A stretch of 6,195 bases of DNA from the NCBI GenBank assembly GCA_947463775.1, contig CANHVD010000364.1, positions 1 to 6,195 of the forward strand. The letters are read 5' to 3'. Made by a program: the position numbers and the translations under genes. Position 1 is the first letter of the stretch. Each line of letters opens with the position of its first letter. The DNA is from Planctomycetaceae bacterium (GTDB lineage: Bacteria > Planctomycetota > Planctomycetia > Planctomycetales > Planctomycetaceae). Of this stretch, positions 1 through 6,195 are shown in pieces. The notes below the pieces were generated by a model. It had not been told where the DNA came from. It did no database searches and saw nothing but the letters and a program-made list of their open reading frames with translations.

Positions 1-806
1 CTGGACGGAGTGTAAAGATGACAGCAGGTATGCGTCCCGGTCAGGCCCCAGGGGCCATGGTTTCCATTTCGTTTGAATTGATCACCACTCCAGGATTCTC
101 CGATCGCGATTGAATTGGAAACACCATCCGTGATGTCCCTCATGCGTGCACTACCGCTGTTGCCGAACATGCCCTGGCGAATATCACTCTGATAGGCCGT
201 GTGGAGAAAGCTATAGTCTGTCATGCCGCCAGTCGCAAAGCCATAGCTGGCTCGGCGAGCATTCTGGCGGGAGAAGTACGAGCTTGAACTTGTCGGTGAG
301 GAAGTGGAAACTTCTCCGGCCTGCGGATGTGACGGACATTCCAGTGTTGGCATCCGCATGGATGTCACTGCAAGATTCGGATTCCTGTCGACTGGACCGG
401 CCAACCCGAATCCACAGGGAGATGAAAGGCTGGCGGTCGCATTGAAATCGTACAGGCTGTAGGCCGCTGACTGTTCGATATAGGGCAGCAAAAAAATCCA
501 ACCCGGCGTATTCTGAACTCGATTGTGATCGGAATACAAAGCCGCCCCATAAACTCCCTGCGTCGCACCACTGCAGGAAACTCGACCAGGATGATTGAGT
601 GCTGGCGGGAAAATCAGATTGGTATCATGATAGTTGTGGAGAGCCAGTCCCCACTGCTTCAGATTGTTCTTGCACAGCGTTCGACGAGCGGCTTCTCTGG
701 CTTGCTGAACAGCGGGTAACAGAAGTGCGACCAGCATCGCAATGATGGCGATAACCACGACCAGTTCGATGAGTGTGAAACCTCGAGTCTTCCTGACCGT
801 CTCCAT
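1..806 (-). CDS. DUF1559 family prepilin-like protein (N-terminal part, truncated by left window edge)
   Basis: The frame stays open from the ATG at 806-804 to base 1 (268 codons plus two bases), so the C-terminus lies outside. The N-terminus is a classic type IV prepilin-like signal: a short basic leader ending RKTRG, then FTLIE, with cleavage expected between G9 and F10, Glu at mature position 5 (E14), and a hydrophobic helix to about residue 30. It is followed by LLPAVQQAREAARR, the hallmark of planctomycete DUF1559 proteins, then CKNNLKQWGLALHNYHD, a PGWIFLLPYIEQ segment, and near residues 226-238 ITDGVSNSIAIGE, a second DUF1559 signature. The family is very numerous in planctomycetes. 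It is presumed to be membrane- or surface-associated, and its role is unsettled. Family members usually have about 300-370 residues, so the missing part should carry the C-terminal H-x9-DG region. The start at 806 has AGGA eight bases upstream. An in-frame ATG at 815 is possible but has worse spacing. A stop at 860-858 bounds the frame. Confidence 0.93.
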   Translation of the reverse strand, partial: METVRKTRGFTLIELVVVIAIIAMLVALLLPAVQQAREAARRTLCKNNLKQWGLALHNYHDTNLIFPPALNHPGRVSCSGATQGVYGAALYSDHNRVQNTPGWIFLLPYIEQSAAYSLYDFNATASLSSPCGFGLAGPVDRNPNLAVTSMRMPTLECPSHPQAGEVSTSSPTSSSSYFSRQNARRASYGFATGGMTDYSFLHTAYQSDIRQGMFGNSGSARMRDITDGVSNSIAIGESWSGDQFKRNGNHGPWGLTGTHTCCHLYTPS

Positions 807-1216
807 GATCAACATCCTGCGAGAGGAGCACACCACGTTATCCAGGGACCAGCAGAGTTATCGAGGGACGAGTGAATCCTGCAATAAGCGACTCGTGGCT
901 GCCCAACCTGCTGGTATGAGTGTACTGGAACCTCCGTGCCTTGCAACTTGGCACCCATGCATTTCATCGTAGTTAAAGACTCGCCACAACCGTCTCCGGA
1001 GCCTGAAAGCTGACGAATGACTGAACGGAATTGCAGTTCCTGATGAGGCGATTGCCCATCGGAAGGCAAGGATGATTGCAAAGGATCGAAGGCCGTTTCT
1101 CGCCAGTTTGCAAATCCTGACATCGTTGAGACAACTGTCCTGATAGAGTTTCTGGACAAGCTTCGGTTTGTGTATCATGAAGGCTCCTGAGTTTCCCCAT
1201 CCAAGGGATCTTCACA
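807..1216. other. Divergent intergenic spacer between the DUF1559 and PSCyt/PSD1 genes
   Basis: This stretch of about 410 bases separates two divergent starts and should contain both promoters. I see no convincing gene in it. For the minus-strand gene, a weak sigma70-like pair is TTGCAG (884-879) and GATAAC (862-857) with a 16-base spacer, which would give a leader of about 45 bases. For the plus-strand gene, TATCAT at 1173-1178 matches the -10 consensus at five of six bases but lacks a good -35. A small hairpin, GTGCC (936-940) with GGCAC (950-954), has a nine-base loop and no T-run, so it is not a terminator. All promoter calls here are by eye and weak. Confidence 0.4.
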
Positions 1217-3724
1217 ATGCTGTCTATGCTGTTGCTTGCGATCTTGATCGACGAATCGTTGCCTCGCGTTGGGCCAAACCCGACGATCGCTTCAGTGCCT
1301 GTGAACCAGGTGAGTGATGACGATTCGGTTCCGCCGCCGGGTGCAGCTGCTCCTGAGCTGGAGACCGAGACACCAACGTTTAATGCGGAACAACTTCGGC
1401 AGTTTGAAACCCATGTTCGTCCCATTTTGGATGAACACTGTCTGAAGTGTCATGGCAGCACGAAGCAATGGGCGAATCTGCGACTGGATTCACGCGACGC
1501 GATTTTGAAAGGTGGCGATTCCGGCCCTGCGGCTGTTGCTGGTGAGCCGGACGAAAGCCTGTTGATCCGTGCGGTGCGGCATGACGATGAGAATCTGAAT
1601 ATGCCGCAGGATGATAAGCTCACCGATGCGCAAATCGAGATTCTCAGCAGCTGGGTTAAATCCGGCCTGGCGTTTCCAGCGGTTTCGGCGGCGTCAAAGC
1701 GACATCGTGATCCGAACCATTGGGCTTTCGTTCCTCCAGCGCAGGTAGCAGTTCCGCCTGTGCAGAACTCCGCCTGGCCACAGTCTGATCTGGATCGATT
1801 TGTGCTGGCTCGGCTTGAAGCGGAAGGTTTATCACCAGCACCGAAGGCCGATAAGCGAGCCTTGATTCGGCGAGTCACGTTTGATTTGACCGGACTTCCT
1901 CCGACACCAGCGGAGATCTCTGCCTTTCTGAACGACGAACGTGCGGAGGCTTATCCTGAACTGATTGAGCGATTGCTCAGTTCGCCCGCGTACGGCGAAC
2001 GCTGGGGACGTCACTGGCTGGATATTGCTCGTTATGCTGATTCCAATGGGCTTGATGAAAACGTGGCGCACGGCAACGCCTGGCGCTATCGCGATTATGT
2101 CGTTCGGTCTTTCAACGCAGACAAACCGTTTGATCAGTTCATTCGAGAACAGCTTGCAGGTGATCAGTTGGAAGCTTCGTCAGATGAAGTTCGAAATGAA
2201 CTTTTGACCGCGACTGGGTTTCTGTCGATCGGTCCCAAGGTGTTGGCCGAAGTGAACATGCCAAAGATGCGCATGGATATCGTGGATGAGCAGATCGATA
2301 CCGTCGGCCGCGTCTTTCTGGGAATGACGTTCGGATGTGCACGGTGCCATGATCATAAGTTCGACCCGATCGACACGGCTGACTATTATGGGCTCGCCGG
2401 GATCTTCAAGAGTACTCGCACCATGGATACTTATACCAAGGTCGCGAAGTGGCATGAGCACCCGCTGAAGTCGGCCGAGGCGACTCAGATGCAGGCCGAT
2501 TATGAGGCTCAGGTCGCGGCGAAGAAGATGGCGATTGAAACCACCGTCAAGTCTGCCGACGAAGCCTTGCAGGCGTCACTACTCGATGGAGCAATTCCGC
2601 CGGAATCGAAGGAGTCGCAGTATCCGGAAGATACTCGAACAACACTGACGAAGTTACGGGAAGAACTCTCGGCTCTGGAGAAAGCTCCTCCGGAATTGCC
2701 GACATCGATGGGTGTTACGGAAGACGAAATCGTCGATGTGCCCATTCATGTACGTGGCAACCCGTCTCGATTGGGCGATGTCGTCCCACGTCATGTGCCG
2801 GCCGTCATGAAGGGGCCGGAGATGCCTGGATTTTCGGGACAGCACAGTGGTCGTCGCGAGTTGGCGGAATGGCTTGTGAATGATCACCATCCGTTGACGT
2901 CACGAGTTCTTGTGAATCGAGTCTGGAGATGGCACTTCGGACGTGGGCTGGTTGCATCGGCTGATAACTTCGGACTTCTGGGAGAAAAGCCTTCTCATCC
3001 GGAACTGCTTGACTGGCTGGCGAAGGAATTCATTCACCGCAAGTGGTCTTTGAAAGAGATGCATCGGGTGATCCTGCTGTCGAATACGTATCAGCAGAGC
3101 ACTCATGTTTCATCGGAAGCGGCGACGGCCGATCCTGACAATCGGCTGTGGAGTCGTTTTCCGGTACGACGTCTGGCCGCAGAGGAAATCCGCGACTCAC
3201 TGCTGTTTGTTAGTGGTCAGCTGGATGCGACCATGGGCGGGTCGTTGCTGAAGGTGAAGAATCGTGGCTACCTGTTTGATCACACGTCAATTGATACGAC
3301 CGATTACAACAGTCCTCGAAGATCGCTGTATCTGCCGGTGATTCGGAATAACGTCTTTGAGATGTTCCAGTTGCTGGATTTTCCTGACCCAGCGGTACCA
3401 ACAGGCGATCGGGCTACCACAACCGTGGCGCCTCAGGCGCTGATGATGATGAATAGTGACTTTGTGATGCAGGCGGCCGACGCGTTGGCCGGGCGAGTCC
3501 TGACGACAGATTCGGCCGACTCAGAACGGGTCAAAGAGATCTATGTGACCTGTCTGGGCCGGGAACCTTCGAATGAAGAAATCTCTCAGGATCTGCAGTT
3601 GATTAAGGACACCCTAAAGACGTTTTCGTCTGACGCTCGCAGCGATAAGGATCGGCTGATCGCGGCGTGGAGCGTTGCCTGCCAGGTGGTTCTTGCTTCG
3701 AGTGAATTCGTTTATCTGCAGTGA
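1217..3724 (+). CDS. PSCyt1-PSCyt2 (DUF1549)-PSD1 (DUF1553) protein with two CxxCH motifs
   Basis: An 835-residue protein with the standard domain order of this planctomycete family. PSCyt1, a cytochrome c-like domain (about 61-154), has CLKCH at 75-79 and a NMP methionine (M129) suited to be the distal haem ligand. DUF1549/PSCyt2 (about 187-400) shows FDLTGLPPTP, RWGRHWLDIARYADSNG, FDQFIREQLAGDQ and a second CxxCH, CARCHDHKFDPI (374-385). A charged helical linker follows (about 415-490). DUF1553/PSD1 (about 543-835) shows HPLTSRVLVNRVWRWHFG, LLSNTYQQS, RRLAAEEIRDSLL and VAPQALMMMNS. The molecular function is not established; export and covalent haem attachment are inferred. Length is at the short end for the family. 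The ATG at 1217 follows AAGGGA (1203-1208) by eight bases, and an in-frame TGA at 1178-1180 excludes longer ATG starts. The N-terminus, MLSMLLLAILI, is hydrophobic but lacks the basic residues of a standard signal peptide. These genes often precede a DUF1501 gene; here none follows on this strand. Confidence 0.95.
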   Translation: MLSMLLLAILIDESLPRVGPNPTIASVPVNQVSDDDSVPPPGAAAPELETETPTFNAEQLRQFETHVRPILDEHCLKCHGSTKQWANLRLDSRDAILKGGDSGPAAVAGEPDESLLIRAVRHDDENLNMPQDDKLTDAQIEILSSWVKSGLAFPAVSAASKRHRDPNHWAFVPPAQVAVPPVQNSAWPQSDLDRFVLARLEAEGLSPAPKADKRALIRRVTFDLTGLPPTPAEISAFLNDERAEAYPELIERLLSSPAYGERWGRHWLDIARYADSNGLDENVAHGNAWRYRDYVVRSFNADKPFDQFIREQLAGDQLEASSDEVRNELLTATGFLSIGPKVLAEVNMPKMRMDIVDEQIDTVGRVFLGMTFGCARCHDHKFDPIDTADYYGLAGIFKSTRTMDTYTKVAKWHEHPLKSAEATQMQADYEAQVAAKKMAIETTVKSADEALQASLLDGAIPPESKESQYPEDTRTTLTKLREELSALEKAPPELPTSMGVTEDEIVDVPIHVRGNPSRLGDVVPRHVPAVMKGPEMPGFSGQHSGRRELAEWLVNDHHPLTSRVLVNRVWRWHFGRGLVASADNFGLLGEKPSHPELLDWLAKEFIHRKWSLKEMHRVILLSNTYQQSTHVSSEAATADPDNRLWSRFPVRRLAAEEIRDSLLFVSGQLDATMGGSLLKVKNRGYLFDHTSIDTTDYNSPRRSLYLPVIRNNVFEMFQLLDFPDPAVPTGDRATTTVAPQALMMMNSDFVMQAADALAGRVLTTDSADSERVKEIYVTCLGREPSNEEISQDLQLIKDTLKTFSSDARSDKDRLIAAWSVACQVVLASSEFVYLQ

Positions 3725-3727
3725 TCA
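3722..3727. other. Shared palindromic stop junction TGATCA of two convergent genes
   Basis: The plus-strand gene ends with TGA at 3722-3724. The minus-strand protease gene ends with TGA read from 3727 to 3725. The two stops abut with no base between them and form the palindrome TGATCA. I found no hairpin with a T-run around the junction, so any terminator would have to lie inside the opposing coding sequence. Confidence 0.95.
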
Positions 3728-5218
3728 TTGAGAAAGCAACAGCGTGCCTTCCAGAGGATTTCCGCCCTTGCGGTAGATCTGACACTTCATCGATGTGGCC
3801 TTCTGAATGCGATCCTGCTTCAGGATGTAATTCAGATTGACCGGACCAAGTGTTTCAAATCCGTCCAGCCCCAGCAGTACGTCGCCTTCCTTGACGAACT
3901 TCGCGGCCACGCTGTCGCTTTTGACCTCGACGATTCGTAGTCCGCCGTTGTAACGCACTGGACCACGGGCTCCTGGATAAGTTCGCGAAGTGACTTCCTG
4001 TTTTTCGACATCACTGAGCGACTCAAGTCGCAGCCCCAGCAGTTCCCAGGCTCGATCCATAATCTGAGCCTCTGTGTTTACAGACTGAGGCTTTGACTGC
4101 GGAGGCGTAGTCGTTTGAGAGACGTTCACAGCAGGGACCTGTGCGGTCTTCTTTTCCGCCGTTGCGACTGTGACTTCGGAATTCTGTGCTGTTGGCTGAG
4201 CAATCACTGGCGACTTGCCGACTCCGATCGTGAACTGCAATGTCTGCTCGCGGCCTTCTCGCTGCAACACCAGGTCCACGACTTTGCCACGTGGCATGGC
4301 GAGCAGTGAGCGTTCCAGGTCGGTTCCGTCGTTGATACGGATTCCGCGAACGTTGCAGATGATATCCCCGGATTTGATTCCGCAGAGTTCTGCCGCGCTG
4401 CCGGTCGCCACTTCGTTAACCACCAGCTTCTTTTCTGTCGCCGTCTTTACGTCTGTCGTGACAAGTCCGTGTGGCGCACCATCCAGACGTTCGACACTTA
4501 GCAACCGTGCGATCGTGCGACGAGCATCATCGATAGGAATCGCGAAGCCAATCCGCTGAGCACCCGATCGAATCGCTACGTTGATTCCGATGACTTCTCC
4601 ATGAACGTTCAACAACGGGCCACCGCTGTTTCCGGGATTGATGCTGGCGTCCGTCTGGATCAGATTCTCGTAAGACTGTGTCTCATCCACTTCAACATCG
4701 CGATGCAACGCACTGACGATGCCTGCCGTAACAGTGTGCTCGTAACCGAATGCATTGCCCACGGCGTAAACCGTCTCGGCCAGCATCAGGTCGGAGGAAG
4801 TTCCCATTGGCATCACAGACAGGGGTTCTGTCGCGGTGATGCGAATAATCGCAAGGTCATGCTTTCGGTCATAAGAGACCGGGCGGCCATCGTAGGAGGC
4901 GCCGCCATCAAGCGTGACGGTGATAACATCCACGTCCTGAATGACGTGGTAGTTAGTGACAATGTACCCACGTTCGTCAATCACCACGCCAGTGCCCATC
5001 CCCGTCACTTTTCGTGACTTTGGAGAAAAGAACCGGGCTTCTTTGTCTTCCGCCGCCTTTTTCTCTGTGTGAATATTCACAACAGATTTGCGAGACGTCT
5101 GCACGGCACGCACTAAGGGCGTTTCGCGCAAGTTGCCATCGGCAAAGGAGGATGAATGAAGCGCGCTGACGAGCATGATCATCGCCAACAGCGAGCTTCT
5201 GGTGAACAATCCTGACAT
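3725..5218 (-). CDS. HtrA/DegP-type trypsin-like serine protease with PDZ domains, secreted
   Basis: A 497-residue protease expected to degrade or sense misfolded proteins in the periplasm. Residues 1-26 form a signal peptide (basic residue R7, hydrophobic core LLAMIMLVSAL, likely cut after SFA). The chymotrypsin-fold domain (about 35-240) has all three catalytic residues in canonical context: H91 in TNYHVI, D121 in KHDLAIIRI, and S198 in INPGNSGGPL. A first PDZ domain (about 252-332) includes AAELCGIKSGDII. A Thr/Pro/Gln-rich linker (about 335-385) joins it to a second PDZ-like domain (about 388-497) with GLRIVEVKSDSVA and KEGDVLLGLDGFET. The end resembles the C-terminal extension seen in planctomycete HtrA proteins. 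Length fits the DegP/DegQ/MucD group (about 450-500). The ATG at 5218 is preceded directly by an in-frame TGA and has only a weak AGG ribosome site six bases upstream. It converges with the PSD1-type gene with no gap. A stress promoter would be expected but is not identifiable by eye. Confidence 0.95.
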   Translation of the reverse strand: MSGLFTRSSLLAMIMLVSALHSSSFADGNLRETPLVRAVQTSRKSVVNIHTEKKAAEDKEARFFSPKSRKVTGMGTGVVIDERGYIVTNYHVIQDVDVITVTLDGGASYDGRPVSYDRKHDLAIIRITATEPLSVMPMGTSSDLMLAETVYAVGNAFGYEHTVTAGIVSALHRDVEVDETQSYENLIQTDASINPGNSGGPLLNVHGEVIGINVAIRSGAQRIGFAIPIDDARRTIARLLSVERLDGAPHGLVTTDVKTATEKKLVVNEVATGSAAELCGIKSGDIICNVRGIRINDGTDLERSLLAMPRGKVVDLVLQREGREQTLQFTIGVGKSPVIAQPTAQNSEVTVATAEKKTAQVPAVNVSQTTTPPQSKPQSVNTEAQIMDRAWELLGLRLESLSDVEKQEVTSRTYPGARGPVRYNGGLRIVEVKSDSVAAKFVKEGDVLLGLDGFETLGPVNLNYILKQDRIQKATSMKCQIYRKGGNPLEGTLLLSQ

Positions 5219-5239
5219 TCAGAACCTGCTCAGTCTTGT

Positions 5240-5255
5240 CAGAAGTAAACTTCTG
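5240..5255. repeat. Perfect inverted repeat CAGAAG-N4-CTTCTG upstream of the protease
   Basis: CAGAAG (5240-5245) and CTTCTG (5250-5255) are exact reverse complements around a four-base TAAA centre. The repeat lies 22-37 bases upstream of the protease ATG, so it could be an operator for a dimeric regulator or a hairpin in the protease mRNA leader. No regulator is encoded nearby, and which strand or role applies is inference. Confidence 0.5.
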
Positions 5256-5267
5256 GTCCAAAGTACT

Positions 5268-5286
5268 CCGGGAGCCGATTCCCCGG
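5268..5286. repeat. Short GC-rich hairpin in the protease leader
   Basis: CCGGG (5268-5272) pairs with CCCGG (5282-5286) across a nine-base loop. It sits about 50-68 bases upstream of the protease start, just beyond the CAGAAG/CTTCTG repeat. No T-run follows on either strand, so it is not a classical terminator. A five-pair stem can arise by chance. Confidence 0.3.
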
Positions 5287-5461
5287 ATTCTCTGTCGTGG
5301 ATCGACTTCGCAGGTTTTCCCGCTTGAACTCGCCGTATGGACGACGCAAACTCTACCCCCGTTTAACATTGTCAATTCAGGTAAACTTTTAGGTCGCTCC
5401 TCGTCAACGTTTTCAGAAACACTTTCATTTTGATTCCCGCCTAAACTGACCCACAAATATC

Positions 5462-5492
5462 GGCTCAAACACGCTCCAGGGAGTGTTGAGCC
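5462..5492. repeat. Imperfect inverted repeat, 10 pairs, in the protease/TPR spacer
   Basis: GGCTCAA (5462-5468) pairs with TTGAGCC (5486-5492). After one bulged A (5469), CAC (5470-5472) pairs with GTG (5483-5485), leaving a ten-base loop. It is the strongest stem visible in the spacer. Neither side has a clean T-run, arguing against a Rho-independent terminator. It could be an operator, part of the TPR mRNA leader, or part of an unrecognised RNA. Confidence 0.5.
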
Positions 5493-5500
5493 AGGCAGTG

Positions 5501-5558
5501 CGATCAGCCGTACACTGGTGTTCCATCCACCGGACATCTGCTGGAACTGCCGATCAGC
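5501..5558. repeat. Direct repeat CGATCAGC, two copies 50 bases apart, flanking a small hairpin
   Basis: CGATCAGC occurs at 5501-5508 and again at 5551-5558. Between them CTGGTG (5515-5520) can pair with CACCGG (5528-5533) with one G-T pair and a seven-base loop. Both copies lie upstream of the TPR gene. The second copy runs directly into the -10-like CATAAT. This may be a repeated binding site, but an eight-base repeat is weak evidence. Confidence 0.3.
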
Positions 5559-5631
5559 ATAATTCTCTTTCAGAGTTCTCTTACCACGCCTCGGGATTAC
5601 TGAATCTTCCGAGTACCAGGGAGCAGCAACG

Positions 5632-6195
5632 ATGACTCAGCAGGCATCAGGCGACAGTTTTTTGAAACTCAGTCGCGATTTGTTTAGACAAAAGAGATAT
5701 GCGGAGGCCGCGGAGATCCTGCAAATCATGCTGGAGAAGGATCCTCGCGATGAAGTCGTCCTCGAAATGCTCGGGATGGCTCGGTTCTACAACAAGGAAT
5801 TTCCGGCGGCCCGTGAAATCTTTGAACGTCACACAAAACAGAATTCAGGCCATGCTCAGGCGTGGGTCAATCTGGGAGCTGTGCTGAATCGTCTGGGAGA
5901 ATTTCGCAAGGCCGTCGAAGCTTTGCGGCGTGCGTTGCAGAAGGATCGAAAATGCGCGGAAGCCTATTACAACATGGGAATTGCTCAACGTGGGCAGAAT
6001 CTGAACACGATGGCGATCTCTGCTTACAAAGAAGCCTTAAAGCTTAAACCGGATCTGATTGAAGCCCATCTGAATCTAGGCAACATCTATGTCGACATGA
6101 AAAACATGGGATTGGCTTTGCGATGTTTTCAGACTGCGGTCCAACTCGATCCTGATTCCAAAAAAGCTCGCAGTTCACTCGAGAAAGCTCAGATC
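5632..6195 (+). CDS. Tetratricopeptide-repeat (TPR) protein, N-terminal part, truncated by right window edge
   Basis: The frame is open from the ATG at 5632 to the last base (188 codons, ending exactly on a codon boundary), so the C-terminus is outside. About five consecutive TPR units of 34 residues can be followed, at about 8-40, 42-74, 75-107, 109-141 and 143-175. Units three to five are clearest, with the TPR pattern W/Y-x2-L/M-G-x10-A-x6-A-L: AWVNLGAVLNRLGEF, AYYNMGIAQ ... AISAYKEALKLKPD and AHLNLGNIY ... ALRCFQTAVQLDPD. TPR arrays form a superhelix that binds other proteins or peptides; the partner is unknown. There is no signal peptide or membrane segment in the visible part, so a cytoplasmic scaffold role is likely, although a catalytic or second domain could follow downstream. 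The start is supported by AGGGAG (5618-5623), eight bases upstream. It is transcribed divergently from the HtrA-like protease. Confidence 0.93.
   Translation, partial: MTQQASGDSFLKLSRDLFRQKRYAEAAEILQIMLEKDPRDEVVLEMLGMARFYNKEFPAAREIFERHTKQNSGHAQAWVNLGAVLNRLGEFRKAVEALRRALQKDRKCAEAYYNMGIAQRGQNLNTMAISAYKEALKLKPDLIEAHLNLGNIYVDMKNMGLALRCFQTAVQLDPDSKKARSSLEKAQI

Larger units (their letters stand above)
5219..5631. other. Divergent intergenic spacer between the protease and TPR genes
   Basis: About 410 bases separate the two divergent starts, and I see no convincing gene. The spacer is rich in short inverted repeats, listed separately. On the minus strand a perfect TTGACA (5375-5370) could be the -35 of the protease promoter, but the best nearby -10, TAGAGT (5355-5350), leaves only a 14-base spacer. 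On the plus strand CATAAT (5558-5563) resembles a -10 box for the TPR gene but no -35 sits 16-18 bases upstream. The octamer GTAAACTT occurs twice (5245-5252 and 5381-5388). Promoter assignment is therefore open. Confidence 0.4.

Noticed and set aside
936..954. GTGCC/GGCAC hairpin as a terminator or riboswitch element
   Set aside because: Only five pairs, a nine-base loop, no T-run, and no match to any riboswitch consensus I could recall.
945..965. TTGGCACCCATGC as a sigma54 promoter
   Set aside because: The GG and GC elements are seven bases apart rather than the required ten.
858..1178. Minus-strand 106-residue frame with AGGAG five bases before its ATG
   Set aside because: The translation is rich in Arg, Ser and Trp, uses rare codons (ATA, AGG, AGA), and shows no recognisable domain or pattern. 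It also fills a spacer expected to hold promoters. The good ribosome site keeps it from being excluded outright.
1177..1317. Plus-strand short frame beginning MKAPEFPHPRD and ending at a TGA inside the PSD1-type gene
   Set aside because: It is out of frame with the real gene, overlaps it, has no ribosome site and no recognisable product. It matters only for the frameshift question at that gene's N-terminus.
973..1425. Minus-strand 150-residue frame across the start of the PSD1-type gene
   Set aside because: Antisense shadow of a confidently coding region; Ser/Gly-rich translation without family features.
3690..3760. Possible bidirectional terminator at the convergent gene junction
   Set aside because: No stem followed by a T-run is visible. 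TGATCA alone is a six-base palindrome made by the two stop codons.
4601..5017. Plus-strand 138-residue frame within the protease gene
   Set aside because: Antisense to the catalytic domain of the protease; no independent support.
4977..5537. Minus-strand 186-residue frame overlapping the protease start
   Set aside because: It lies in a different frame over the well-supported protease N-terminus, and its translation has no domain-like pattern. It is an overlap artefact.

Overview
The window looks like a piece of a planctomycete chromosome (phylum Planctomycetota). Three of the four genes belong to families that are strongly expanded in, or typical of, that phylum: a DUF1559 type pseudopilin-like protein, a cytochrome-c/DUF1549/DUF1553 (PSCyt1-PSCyt2-PSD1) protein, and an HtrA-type protease with a planctomycete-style second C-terminal domain. 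Base composition looks only moderately GC-rich (judged by eye, not computed). I cannot name the genus.

Layout, left to right. Positions 1-806 (minus strand) hold the N-terminal 268 codons of a DUF1559 protein, cut off by the left edge. Positions 807-1216 are a roughly 410-base divergent spacer with no convincing gene. Positions 1217-3724 (plus) encode the 835-residue PSCyt/PSD1 protein. Positions 3725-5218 (minus) encode a 497-residue secreted HtrA-like serine protease. These two genes converge with no base between their stop codons, which together form the hexamer TGATCA. Positions 5219-5631 are a second divergent spacer, about 410 bases long, with several short inverted repeats. Positions 5632-6195 (plus) hold the first 188 codons of a tetratricopeptide-repeat protein that runs off the right edge.

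How they may relate: no two neighbouring genes are co-directional, so there is no operon here, and each gene probably has its own promoter in one of the two divergent spacers. Three products are predicted to act outside the cytoplasm: a membrane-anchored pseudopilin-like protein, an exported or anchored haem-binding-motif protein, and a periplasmic protease. The TPR protein shows no export signal and is probably a cytoplasmic scaffold. I see no mobile element, tRNA, rRNA, CRISPR array or defence system. The window reads as ordinary planctomycete core or lineage-specific sequence. Its more notable points are the zero-gap convergent gene junction, the solitary two-CxxCH PSD1 protein, and the structured spacer upstream of the protease.
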